From: CBDANO01 sp965197665
GTDB lineage: Bacteria > Chloroflexota > Dehalococcoidia > Lucifugimonadales > UBA3495
DNA length: 64,000 nt
Assembly (NCBI GenBank): GCA_965197665.1
Contig: CBDANO010000002.1
Span: 1 to 64,000 of the forward strand
Direction: 5' to 3'
The position numbers were made by a program, and so were the translations under genes. The notes under the pieces were generated by a model. It worked only from the letters and a program-made list of their open reading frames with translations. It did not search any database and was not told the origin of the DNA. Shown one piece after another: positions 9,614 through 17,750 of the stretch. The stretch's first letter is position 1, and the number at the start of each line of letters is the position of its first letter.

Positions 9614-9713
9614 ATCAACTCCTCTATCTGAAGTACCCTACCTCATACAGGGAGCTGACCTCAAATCCCTCGGGTTTTTCTACCCCCTCTGTTGTCCCAT
9701 TATCGCTGACGAC

Positions 9714-10049
9714 CTACAGCTCAGCGTAATAGGCCAAATGCGTTGCCGTGTTGCGATCGCCGCACCTGATAGCATCGAACGCACGAGACAAAAACACCCA
9801 ACCATCGGCAACATGTAAAGGGATAGAAGACGCTATGTATTCTGCGAGTTTGGCGCCGTCGATCTGCTTGCTTTTCGATTCTAATGCTGTGATCACGTCC
9901 GAATATGGGTGCTTGGCAGTGAGCCATCGCTTCCATCTACGAAACCGATAGCGATTTCGGGATAAGGTGGCTTCCATCGCTTGCGACGAAGCCGCTTGGA
10001 GCAAGTCAGGCGCGCTGAAGGCTCGACCTGCGGTTGGCGCTGTCGTCAT
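9714..10049 (-). CDS. Uncharacterised protein, probably 3' truncated at the IS3 junction
   Basis: The 111-residue ORF starts 14 bases after the stop of the DGQHR gene, so it is in the same operon. It looks like the helical N-terminal part of a larger protein (RNRYRFRRWKRWLTAKHPYS, later HVADGWVFLSRAFDAIRCGD) and ends at HLAYYAEL, 14 bases before the IS3 end. That final phrase reads as if it should continue as a helix, and the stop lies almost at the element. The simplest reading is an N-terminal fragment. I do not recognise the family and assign no function. Confidence 0.55.
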   Translation of the reverse strand: MTTAPTAGRAFSAPDLLQAASSQAMEATLSRNRYRFRRWKRWLTAKHPYSDVITALESKSKQIDGAKLAEYIASSIPLHVADGWVFLSRAFDAIRCGDRNTATHLAYYAEL

Positions 10050-10063
10050 ATGACCCGTCAGCC

Positions 10064-11962
10064 TTATTGCTTAAAATTCAGTGCCCCGACTACGCGGTCT
10101 GCACTTCGTTTGACCAGGCCATCGGGTTGGCGCGACAAATGGAGCAAGAGTTGTCGCCTGACTTCCCTATAACCCGACCCGGCCCGGTATAGAGCTTGTC
10201 GGTTCCGCGTGGGCTCAGGCAGATCGGGTGTAACTGACGAACTCCAATCGAATTGGGCCGCGCTCCTGCATAAGTCCTTGATGAAACTCGCGATTTGTTC
10301 GATGGAGCCGAGCTCTTGCAATGCGTGGTTCACTTCTCCAGTTTCAGTCGCTTCGCTTTGACGGTCTCGGACCCATGATGCAAAGTCCAGGGTCTTGGCC
10401 AGATCGAAGGACACATCATTGGAAACTTGCAGGAATCCTCTGACGCCTTGGTCCGTCGCCAGCAGAGAGTATATTCCCGCAAACGCAGAGTCCCGGCCGT
10501 CAGTGGGGGATGACCCAACAGGTCTTGTTTTCAGCCTTACGAATTCTGCCCATTCGGCGTCAGTTTCCTTGACCGCCTTTTCAAGTTCAGACCAGAGAAA
10601 TATCAAATACGCGGCCTGCTGAGCTCTACTCCAACTAAGCACTTCTATCCGGTCATCTGAAACTGGTGCTCCAAACAGTCCGCCCGGTCGTTTCCCGCCT
10701 GCATCTGCGCGCCGAATAAAGCTAAGGGTCAGGGAGCGAACGAACGCCGCTTGGGTCACTTTGCCCCGCTCACGCCCAAGCATTCCGATGCGATCGTACC
10801 AAGGGCTGGATGGGTTGCTCCAAAGAGCCTCGGTCAATTCTTGAGCCCTAGTTTCCCTGTATGCCAAAGGACCTGCGACAGGCTCAAGCCAGTCTTCGGT
10901 CCTCAGCAACGGGTACAGGTCGTAAGCCAGGGACGGGCCGATGCGTTTCGGCGTGATATTTATGGTCCAAAACAGATAGGCTTGCCAACTGATATCCACA
11001 TCTTCGAAAAGCACTACTGGTAGATCGAACTCTCCAAGTACGGGTTTATCCCGATCAAAAGCTAGCAACCGATGCTGTCCATCGATTACTTCAAGCGGGT
11101 AAATTCGTCCCTTGGGACGCCAATCGCTCAGTTCGGAATCTTGGGGAAGCACGAGGTTCACCATGTTTGGTCCGGTTGCTTCAATCTGGATCAAATCTTT
11201 GACGTCAGGGGTGATTTCCTGGCGAGTAGTAGTTGGTTTTACTATGTTGACCACGAGAGACGTAGGCAACCAGCCCGGTTTCTTTAGGCCAGTGAAGCGG
11301 TCTTGCTCCCGTTTAGGTAAGGTGGCCCAAGGGTATCCGGCCCTCATGAAATCCCTAATGTCGTCCGCTCTGCGTTCTTCGAATCCCCGCTGGATACCGA
11401 TGTCTTCGACGCGGGGTCCGGTCGCATGTTGTTGGCCGGTCTCCGTCTCTTCTCCCCTTCTGGGCACGTTAGACAGCCTGCGAAGGATCTCCAGAGGGAT
11501 TGAAGAGACGTAGAAGTAGCTTTCGGGTTTTCGTTGGCGGTCTTCCGGGCGAAACTTATAATCATCCCACTCAGTCAGCCACTGGTTCACTTTTATTGCA
11601 GGAATTCGCATTTTCTTCGACACCCGGGACTTTCCGCGACCACCGAACGGTAAGATTTGAACTGAAGTGATACCAATCGCAGATCGAACCAGTCCAAGGA
11701 GCTGGGCCGATGAACTGTGTGACGCGATTTCCTTCGAAATCAGTGGCGGTAACTGGTCCACCGGAGACGCAGCGACAACCGGCGACACTAGCCCGATGAC
11801 GGACCTGGCAATTGATGGTTGCCCTGGACGCCGACCGATATTATCCGCCCAGTCTCCGGCGATAACAAGTCCGACTGATCCGCTCCCCAAATCCTGAGCC
11901 AGCTTGATTGCGGGTTTCGTGAGATGATTGCACTCGCTGAAGGAGACCTCTTGCGTATACAT
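10064..11962 (-). CDS. DGQHR-domain protein (DndB-like)
   Basis: The 632-residue protein has the diagnostic motif VIDGQHRLLAF (D294 to R298), which defines the DGQHR/DndB family found in phosphorothioation (Dnd) and related DNA-modification or defence loci. It is followed by conserved VVLFEDVDISWQAYLFWTIN and by the KRIGPSLAYDLYPLLR segment. In Dnd systems DndB is a regulator; here no dndA, C, D or E partners are seen, so the partner system is unknown. The N-terminal 110 residues are not recognisable and may be lineage-specific. It starts at ATG 11962, with the left copy of the 116-bp direct repeat just upstream, and was probably co-transcribed with the truncated gene at 9714-10049. Confidence 0.8.
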   Translation of the reverse strand: MYTQEVSFSECNHLTKPAIKLAQDLGSGSVGLVIAGDWADNIGRRPGQPSIARSVIGLVSPVVAASPVDQLPPLISKEIASHSSSAQLLGLVRSAIGITSVQILPFGGRGKSRVSKKMRIPAIKVNQWLTEWDDYKFRPEDRQRKPESYFYVSSIPLEILRRLSNVPRRGEETETGQQHATGPRVEDIGIQRGFEERRADDIRDFMRAGYPWATLPKREQDRFTGLKKPGWLPTSLVVNIVKPTTTRQEITPDVKDLIQIEATGPNMVNLVLPQDSELSDWRPKGRIYPLEVIDGQHRLLAFDRDKPVLGEFDLPVVLFEDVDISWQAYLFWTINITPKRIGPSLAYDLYPLLRTEDWLEPVAGPLAYRETRAQELTEALWSNPSSPWYDRIGMLGRERGKVTQAAFVRSLTLSFIRRADAGGKRPGGLFGAPVSDDRIEVLSWSRAQQAAYLIFLWSELEKAVKETDAEWAEFVRLKTRPVGSSPTDGRDSAFAGIYSLLATDQGVRGFLQVSNDVSFDLAKTLDFASWVRDRQSEATETGEVNHALQELGSIEQIASFIKDLCRSAAQFDWSSSVTPDLPEPTRNRQALYRAGSGYREVRRQLLLHLSRQPDGLVKRSADRVVGALNFKQ

Positions 11963-12036
11963 ATGGCATTGCGTGTCTTACCGTGTGTGTTTCGGAATAG
12001 ATCGAGGCTCGAGCGGAATATCGTTGGATGTTCCAG

Positions 12037-12152
12037 TTCGCCATGCCAGCTTGTGAGGACGTCACCACTTCAGCGTTCAAAACTATGGTCAGAGGGCTAA
12101 GATAACTACGGGGGAGTTCGATACTCATCAGGTCTTAGCTATAAACTGGTGG
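12037..12152 (+). repeat. Left copy of 116-bp imperfect direct repeat (candidate att site)
   Basis: Aligned without gaps to 26240-26355 at a constant offset of 14203. By hand count about 90 of 116 bases match, rising to about 57 of 66 in the right half (GGTCAGAGGGCTA, GATAACTA, AGTTCGATACTC, TCAGGTCT, TGGTGG). The match ends exactly where the other copy enters the CCA tail of tRNA-Ala. Confidence 0.75.
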
Positions 12153-12635
12153 GCCTATTTTGACGATAGGCAGAACCATATTCGAGATGTGGCTGGGGGA
12201 TTCTTAGCCTCTCCAGGCCCTCCCACCAAAGTCATTAAGGTGCGGCGTCGGCATCTGAAATATCACCTACAACCCGGTTGAGTTCTCTGTCTTCCATTCA
12301 GCACGAGAAAGTACCATTCTCGTGGGTGGTCGATTTGGATGCAAATAGGACTGCCCCAGTCGCGGCAGGCTATGGAGGCGTCGCAGCGCCCAAGCCATGT
12401 CGTTCAGCAAAAGATCGTGGCACTGAGGCCAATCCGGCCACCCTCTCCTGGCCCTTCGCCGCCTTTAGCCTCGCCCTACGGAGGCAAAGGGCGATCTTGT
12501 GCTTGAAAGCCGAGCTGCGCTGGCTTCGTAATTTCGCCACCTCCCAGTTTTTCTCGGCAGCCTCCATTACCCTTGGTTTAAGAGTGGGACTCTCCGTAAC
12601 CTGCTTGTCTCAACTTCCCGGTCGACTTCGACCGT
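12153..12635. other. Gene-free stretch
   Basis: Short open frames exist on both strands here, but none has a recognisable start, ribosome site or domain. I see no gene, RNA or clear terminator. It may hold remnants of decayed accessory sequence between the repeat and the RES gene. Confidence 0.4.
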
Positions 12636-14141
12636 CTATTGTGCCGCTTCTTGATTCTGGTCCTGTTTCCTGCGAGAGACAGTAACCTTGGGAGTCGGCA
12701 CATCAAAATGAAGCCTTACGGTACCACCCGACACATTGTAATCACGGTTCAAGGTAAGAGATTTGGATTCATACTTTACCCCAGAAATAGCAAGAATCTT
12801 CACGCTGTGCGGGTCGAGCCTAAGTATGCTGTCTCCATGATCGCCTTTGGTCTCTGGGGCATTGGTCGCGGGGTCCTCTACACTCCGTTCAGGTTCCCCA
12901 TCTGCTCTCTCAGGCTCAATTTGGATGAGTAAATCTTGGCTCGATTCAGTTCCTGGTGGTGGAATGCCGTGCTGTATCGGCATTCTGAGTCGAAGACCGG
13001 TTCCAGGACTGGGTTCATAGGTCTCGATACTACGGGCACCGTTAAATAACACTATGTTGTGTCCGCCTCCTCCGGTCTGGGCTGAACCGAAGACAATCCC
13101 ATGAAGGGGAGGTTCGATCCGGTTGGCCAAATACTCGGATACAATCTGCGTTGCGATATATTCTCGAACCTCCTCATGTGGCATGACGGGCCTGGTCATT
13201 TCCCCAACCAACTCCTCCAGGAACTTCTCTCGGCTTCGCTTTTCATTGTAGGTGGGGTCAAAGTGACTGAAGTCAGAATACACGATCGATAGCGCTTTAA
13301 GATCGAGGACACGGATCGGGTTCAACAGGTCAAACTTCGCCAGTACCACGAAGCTCCCCACTGGGGCACGAACCTCGGACACACACGTTTCCTCCTCCAA
13401 GGCACCGTAGAAGACCGGAATACCCTCAGCGTTCATTCGTCCAGCGGTGGCCTTGTCCGAAGGAGGAGGACCGAGTTGACTACTCAAGGTTTCGAGTATG
13501 GACTTAATTCCCGGCTCCGAATGGGCTGTCCGAGCTCGCCAGAAAGAGCCATCCCTGTCGCCAGGTTTTATTTCCCGAACGACTGGACTGCCCCACAAGG
13601 TTCTGAGGGAGGCCAGGTTTTCGAAAATCCTGTCTAATGTTGCCTCAGTGGTGCCGCCGAAAAACCGGGCACGGGAACGAATTTCTTCTTTGAAATCCCA
13701 CCAGGCGGAGCGGAAGCCTGAGGTATCAGCCTCACGTTCTACATATAACATTCCAAGACTGTAAGGGTTTTCCTCACCTTCCACGACGTTTGCCGTCTGA
13801 GCAAGCCTGTTGAACAAATTCTCTCTGACGTCCGCCGCGATACATTGTTCAATGCCAGCAACCTTTTCTATGACGGTTTCGGCGTCGTCCAAGCCTTGCC
13901 TAAATTGCTCCGGCAGGTCGTCTTGTAGGATTGGTTCGAAATGCTCTTCCAGCACGCGATGGATGCGGTTAGATAGATCCGCTAGAGCTAATCCAGTCTT
14001 CGTCGCACGGCAATAAGTGCACTCCTCCAGGGTACCTTCTTTTTCCACTTGCCTGGCTAGAAACTTGTCGGCTATGCAGCCATGGCAGACATACTGAGGC
14101 CCTTCAGGCTTCAAAGCGCCATCTCCAGTGGTGGTTGACAT
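12636..14141 (-). CDS. RES-domain protein with N-terminal zinc-finger HEPN/RES region
   Basis: The 501-residue protein starts with a four-cysteine cluster (C19, C22, C41, C44: YVCHGC ... ECTYC), followed by a helical region of the kind annotated as HEPN/RES N-terminal domain. The middle carries RES signatures: Arg in FWRARTAH, VFYGALEEETCVSEVRAP and the strand VLDLKALSIVYSDF. RES proteins of Xre-RES toxin-antitoxin pairs consume NAD+ and arrest growth. No Xre antitoxin gene is adjacent, so this is more likely a self-contained effector of a defence cassette; that is inference. The last 100 residues are acidic and low complexity, then a basic tail. Its nearest upstream neighbour on the strand is the broken DUF6602 gene. 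Confidence 0.72.
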   Translation of the reverse strand: MSTTTGDGALKPEGPQYVCHGCIADKFLARQVEKEGTLEECTYCRATKTGLALADLSNRIHRVLEEHFEPILQDDLPEQFRQGLDDAETVIEKVAGIEQCIAADVRENLFNRLAQTANVVEGEENPYSLGMLYVEREADTSGFRSAWWDFKEEIRSRARFFGGTTEATLDRIFENLASLRTLWGSPVVREIKPGDRDGSFWRARTAHSEPGIKSILETLSSQLGPPPSDKATAGRMNAEGIPVFYGALEEETCVSEVRAPVGSFVVLAKFDLLNPIRVLDLKALSIVYSDFSHFDPTYNEKRSREKFLEELVGEMTRPVMPHEEVREYIATQIVSEYLANRIEPPLHGIVFGSAQTGGGGHNIVLFNGARSIETYEPSPGTGLRLRMPIQHGIPPPGTESSQDLLIQIEPERADGEPERSVEDPATNAPETKGDHGDSILRLDPHSVKILAISGVKYESKSLTLNRDYNVSGGTVRLHFDVPTPKVTVSRRKQDQNQEAAQ

Positions 14142-14719
14142 CTAGGTACAGTCTATCTATTGGTTTCCACAAGCCATTGTAGTGTTGATGACAGCCTATT
14201 GTGTACTTGCAGTCTGCATCTCTTCCCTAGTCGGGACAGAACCGCGGCAGCCTTGGGATCAGGTTTTATGGGCCCTCAGGCCATGATCCGGCGTCTACCT
14301 GTCTGGCCAACTATTGCGCCGTGAGGAGACCTACAAGGTGTGGCCCCTGCTGCCAGGCAAGCAGGTTGGACCCCTTTAGCATTCAGCCAAGGAATCTCGG
14401 TCCTATCACGTGACGGTTGTTCATCCTGTCGTGTAGGTTCTTATCAGGAGGCAGCGTATCCACCTCTCGGATGAAGGCACCCACTACCCCTCTACCACAT
14501 CTTTTCGTCTATGACTCCAAGGCGCTCAACTATCTTCCATAAGTTGTCCTCGTCCGGATCGGAAACGGATCGTCGGTGGATAATTCTCGCCACCGGGTTT
14601 CTCCTGTATCCTGGGCTGATACTCCTGAATCCGATGTCCATTAAGTTGATGTGCCACTCACAGGTCTACGGTTCGAATTACCCCGTTGCCGGAGAATCAT
14701 ATTGAGGGACTTTTCGGTC
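14142..14719. other. Gene-free stretch between RES and DUF6602 genes
   Basis: I find no supported gene, and in particular no XRE-type antitoxin for the RES gene. Both neighbours are transcribed leftward, so the RES promoter or leader should lie here, but no strong -35/-10 pair stands out. Confidence 0.4.
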
Positions 14720-15711
14720 TCAGCGTGCCAGATTACGGAGAAGGTCCTCCGTTGTGGAATCGCCTTTGGGGAAAACGAGGGGTCCAGGAATATTCGAGCT
14801 CTCCTTACGAGTGATGTATTCTTCGAATGCTTTGGCGTCACTGGTTTTCCCCTCGTGATAAATCCCGGACAGCCAATGGACCAAGATGCGAAAGGGTTCT
14901 TCTTCTTGGATGTACCTGAAGCTGTTCGCCTTCTGTGCACCACGTCGGTTCTACCGTGACGTTGTCTTTGATTGTTTCCGAAAGTACATAGGTCTTTTTG
15001 TCATCGTACCATTTGGGTTCCAGTACTCTTTCCTTTCTAAGGTTGCCCCAATTGACCAGTCCCCCGCTAAGTATCACGACCATGTTGGGGGAAAGCTGAT
15101 CTCCTGTTTCCCGGGCCAGTTCCCGGAACGAAGTACAAAGCGTTTCAGGTTTGATGCGGAGGTCTCCAGCTACCACGAAGCCGAAAATTTGGGCCGTTTC
15201 CGGCGTATCATCTCCTTCGGTGGCGGTAAGCATTGGAGTCCGCTTGGATAGCGCCGTATCCGCGGGTAAATAGCGGGCGTTGTCCCGTAGAAACAGGCGC
15301 CGGGTGATAAACTTGGTGGCGCTTGAGTTTCTTTACGGATGCGATTTTGCCGAAAGCGTCTTCCAGGGACTGATTGTCCAAGGTACTCTTGACCTCCCCG
15401 ACAGCGATGACTCCCTCGCACGGGTAGTAGGTCGTCTCCGGCGTGTCGTTGATTGAGAACACTGGACATATATCTCTCGCGAAGAGAACCAAGTCGGTCT
15501 GACGGCTGGTTCCACCGTGGCTGTCGATTACGAATCCAGATCCTATATTGATTCCTCGGGGAAGAATTTGCTCCATCTGTGCCCTGACGGGCTGTTCCAT
15601 GGCCGCGGCTACGGTTGCTGGGGAGGTAGCGGTCCTAGCGTCGTCGAACTGCTCAACTAGCCGCCTGCCTACGCGTGAGATGAACGCTTCTACATCGAAA
15701 GTCTGATCCAT
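14720..15711 (-). pseudogene. DUF6602-like nuclease-fold gene with two frameshifts
   Basis: The first frame (from ATG 15711, behind GAGGAGA) reads MDQTFDVEAFISRVGRRLVE and contains DLVLFARD and VIAVGEVKSTL, a D...E-x-K arrangement like PD-(D/E)XK nucleases and typical of DUF6602. Near 15240 the frame shifts to TATEGDDTPETAQIFGFVVA, and near 14910 it shifts again to YIQEEEPFRILVHWLSGIYH, ending at the stop at 14720. Each shift corresponds to one extra base. The three pieces join into a single sensible protein of about 330 residues, so this is a recently broken gene or a sequence with two consensus errors. It sits between HEPN and RES genes on the same strand. Confidence 0.7.
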
Positions 15712-15896
15712 GTGTTCTCCTCTCTTCTACTCGCCCATATAGCTGCGATAGAGCGGGTTACTAGGTGGACGGTTTAGGTAAGTTCTCACTTAGCAGTTGA
15801 GATGGACGCATTAACTGGACAGAGTGGGGCTGACCCAGTTGGGAGACCCTCGGAGGGGTAACGGACACGGGTCTGTGGCGCAGTAAGAGATGTTCA

Positions 15897-17468
15897 TTAC
15901 TCCTCGGTGAACGAAGGGACAAAAAACTCGCCTCTCCAGGCTGTGCCTCGGTCGCCTAGTTTGGCTAGGATGAGCATTCGGGCCAGAATGTGGTAATAGG
16001 ATTGGTGTGCGTGGACTTTCTCCAATTCGTCCTCTATTTCGCTATCCTGACCATGGTCGATCTTGTTCCGGTATCTCCTGGCCGCTTTGCTCACGCGGGT
16101 AAGTTGGCGAGCGTCAACCTTTTTCCCACCATCCCTACCTAGTTCCGCCTTGTGTACCGCCAGTTCCACGAGACCGTCGAATTCGCCATCCCTAATTTGG
16201 TATTCTTCTCCCCGGTCGTTCCACCATCGGGCCAATACTTCCAACGTTGACTTTGCTGCGACCATGGCGTAGCTAAGAGTGCCGTCTTCCGCGATTCGCT
16301 TGCAGTCTACGTGGTGACGTACAGCGGTCTTCAAGAAGTTGCCACTCTCTTTTCCTTTGTATTGCTCCCAAAACGCTCTGAACAGGTCAGGCCACATCCA
16401 CCAATCTGAGACAATCCAATTACTTCGTTCCAATGCGCTCCGTGGTGACAGTTTGTTTACCCAGGCACGTTCCGGAAGGGGGTTCCCTCTGCTGAAGGAC
16501 ATGCTCGCATATTCGTCGCTCATAGAAAGCCATGATAGCGAGGCATCGGCTACGTCTTCAAATCCCGGTAAACTGCGCAACACCGTCCCGAGTTTGTGCC
16601 ACGATTCCCAAGGATCATCTTCGGAGTTGCCACCAAGTTGCCGCACTGTTTCGATGAGGTCAGCGTCAGTCTCGTCGTAGCTCAGTGACAGGCTCTTTTC
16701 AATAATCTCGAACGGGGAATTACATACGATAGTTGAGATATTCACCCATGCTTCACATTGGAATGATAGGAACTTATGCAGTGCATCTATGATGCCGTTG
16801 TGCAAGTCCTCATCGCTTAGCGTGAAAGGTGAATCGTCCTCTCTCGCCAGTGTAGCGTGGTATAGCGGATCCGATTTCCGCTGCCAATCCGTGCTGCCTT
16901 CCGTCAATTGAATCTTCCAACCGCCGGCCTCCAGCGTCAGGACCGCATTTTTCGTTTCCAGCCCTCTCATATTTAGGGCTTCCAGGTGAGTGTTTTCTTC
17001 CGGTATTCCCAGACGGCTTCTGGGCAAACGGAGGTCGGGCAAGTCCAATAAAGTAATAGAAGCGGACCGCATCGGCGTATCTTCGGAACTCCCTATCCAG
17101 CCCATGAGCTCACACTCGTAAACCTTCACCGGAGGCATGGTGATGCGGTATCTGGTGCGGGCTTTGTGGCCATTACTCAGCCACCAGATTGGGACTTCGA
17201 CCCTTGGGCATTTCATAACCAGTTTCGCGCTGACCGTGCGAAATCCCAAGGTCTCAGCCAGTAACCTGTCAGTGTTGTCATATGCGAAATACTCCGCAGT
17301 CAAGAAACCCCTTTCGCCGATGCTGAACATTGCCGTACCATCTTGATGTTCGCAATTTCCGTCCACCCATAACTCGGCCGGATATGGAACCTCCACCTCG
17401 TGGACGCGAATGATGTCGGGCAGCACGCGTTTGTTCACGACTTCCAGAATGTCTTGATGAATCCTCAA
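15897..17468 (-). CDS. HEPN-domain protein (ApeA-like candidate RNase)
   Basis: The 523-residue protein ends in a helical domain with the HEPN catalytic pattern Rx4H: R467-N-K-I-D-H472 in AARRYRNKIDHGQ. A long helix precedes it (SYAMVAAKSTLEVLARWW), the usual place of the first HEPN helices. The N-terminal about 250 residues are beta-rich (VEVPYPAELWVDGNCEHQDG and on) and could be a sensor. This order, beta-rich N-terminus then C-terminal HEPN, is that of ApeA-type anti-phage proteins, but I cannot establish homology by eye. Start ATG 17468 is used; another gene on the same strand follows 185 bp downstream. A role as abortive-infection RNase is inference. Confidence 0.6.
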   Translation of the reverse strand: MRIHQDILEVVNKRVLPDIIRVHEVEVPYPAELWVDGNCEHQDGTAMFSIGERGFLTAEYFAYDNTDRLLAETLGFRTVSAKLVMKCPRVEVPIWWLSNGHKARTRYRITMPPVKVYECELMGWIGSSEDTPMRSASITLLDLPDLRLPRSRLGIPEENTHLEALNMRGLETKNAVLTLEAGGWKIQLTEGSTDWQRKSDPLYHATLAREDDSPFTLSDEDLHNGIIDALHKFLSFQCEAWVNISTIVCNSPFEIIEKSLSLSYDETDADLIETVRQLGGNSEDDPWESWHKLGTVLRSLPGFEDVADASLSWLSMSDEYASMSFSRGNPLPERAWVNKLSPRSALERSNWIVSDWWMWPDLFRAFWEQYKGKESGNFLKTAVRHHVDCKRIAEDGTLSYAMVAAKSTLEVLARWWNDRGEEYQIRDGEFDGLVELAVHKAELGRDGGKKVDARQLTRVSKAARRYRNKIDHGQDSEIEDELEKVHAHQSYYHILARMLILAKLGDRGTAWRGEFFVPSFTEE

Positions 17469-17708
17469 TTCAACCTCGGTTTTGGCTGTATCCTCAGCAT
17501 TTTACTGAGGTGTGAATGATTACCTAAACCCGAGCTGCTTCCCTCTGACCCCTAGTGGAATCCCACTTTCGCCGGAATGACGGAAGGAATTGTTTAGCAA
17601 TTCATTCACTTATCAGTAAGTGGTGTGGGGCTGCCCATCCCGCCTCTGAGGTGGGAAAGTTAGCGTCCTTCCGCAGGAAGCTCCAGCAGCAAACTATTGC
17701 GCAAACAT

Positions 17709-17736
17709 CATAACTTGCGCGTTTACGCAAGTTATG
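17709..17736. promoter_or_regulatory. Palindromic operator over the AbiE-type promoter
   Basis: CATAACTTGCG (17709-17719) is repeated perfectly inverted as CGCAAGTTATG (17726-17736) with a 6-base spacer. A further TTGCGC lies at 17697-17702. A -10-like TATAAA at 17738-17743 follows immediately, and the probable ATG is at 17751, so the site overlaps the promoter core. AbiEi antitoxins are known to repress their own operon by binding inverted repeats, which fits. Confidence 0.75.
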
Positions 17737-17750
17737 GTATAAAGGCAATC

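Larger units (their letters stand above)
8199..9699 (-). mobile_element. IS3-family insertion sequence (about 1.5 kb)
   Basis: The ends are inverted repeats beginning TGGGACA (8199-8205, and in reverse complement ending at 9699), with more imperfect matches inward (GGTCAGCTCCC on one side, GGTCTAGCCAGCTCCC on the other). The element holds orfA and orfB on the minus strand with a 7-A slippery run. The flanking bases (CAAAAA on the left, TTATCG on the right) show no matching 3-4 bp duplication. Both neighbouring genes stop at or near the element, suggesting a deletion next to it. Confidence 0.8.

Noticed and set aside
12278..12685. 135-codon plus-strand frame
   Set aside because: Overlaps the end of the RES gene and shows no start signal or domain.
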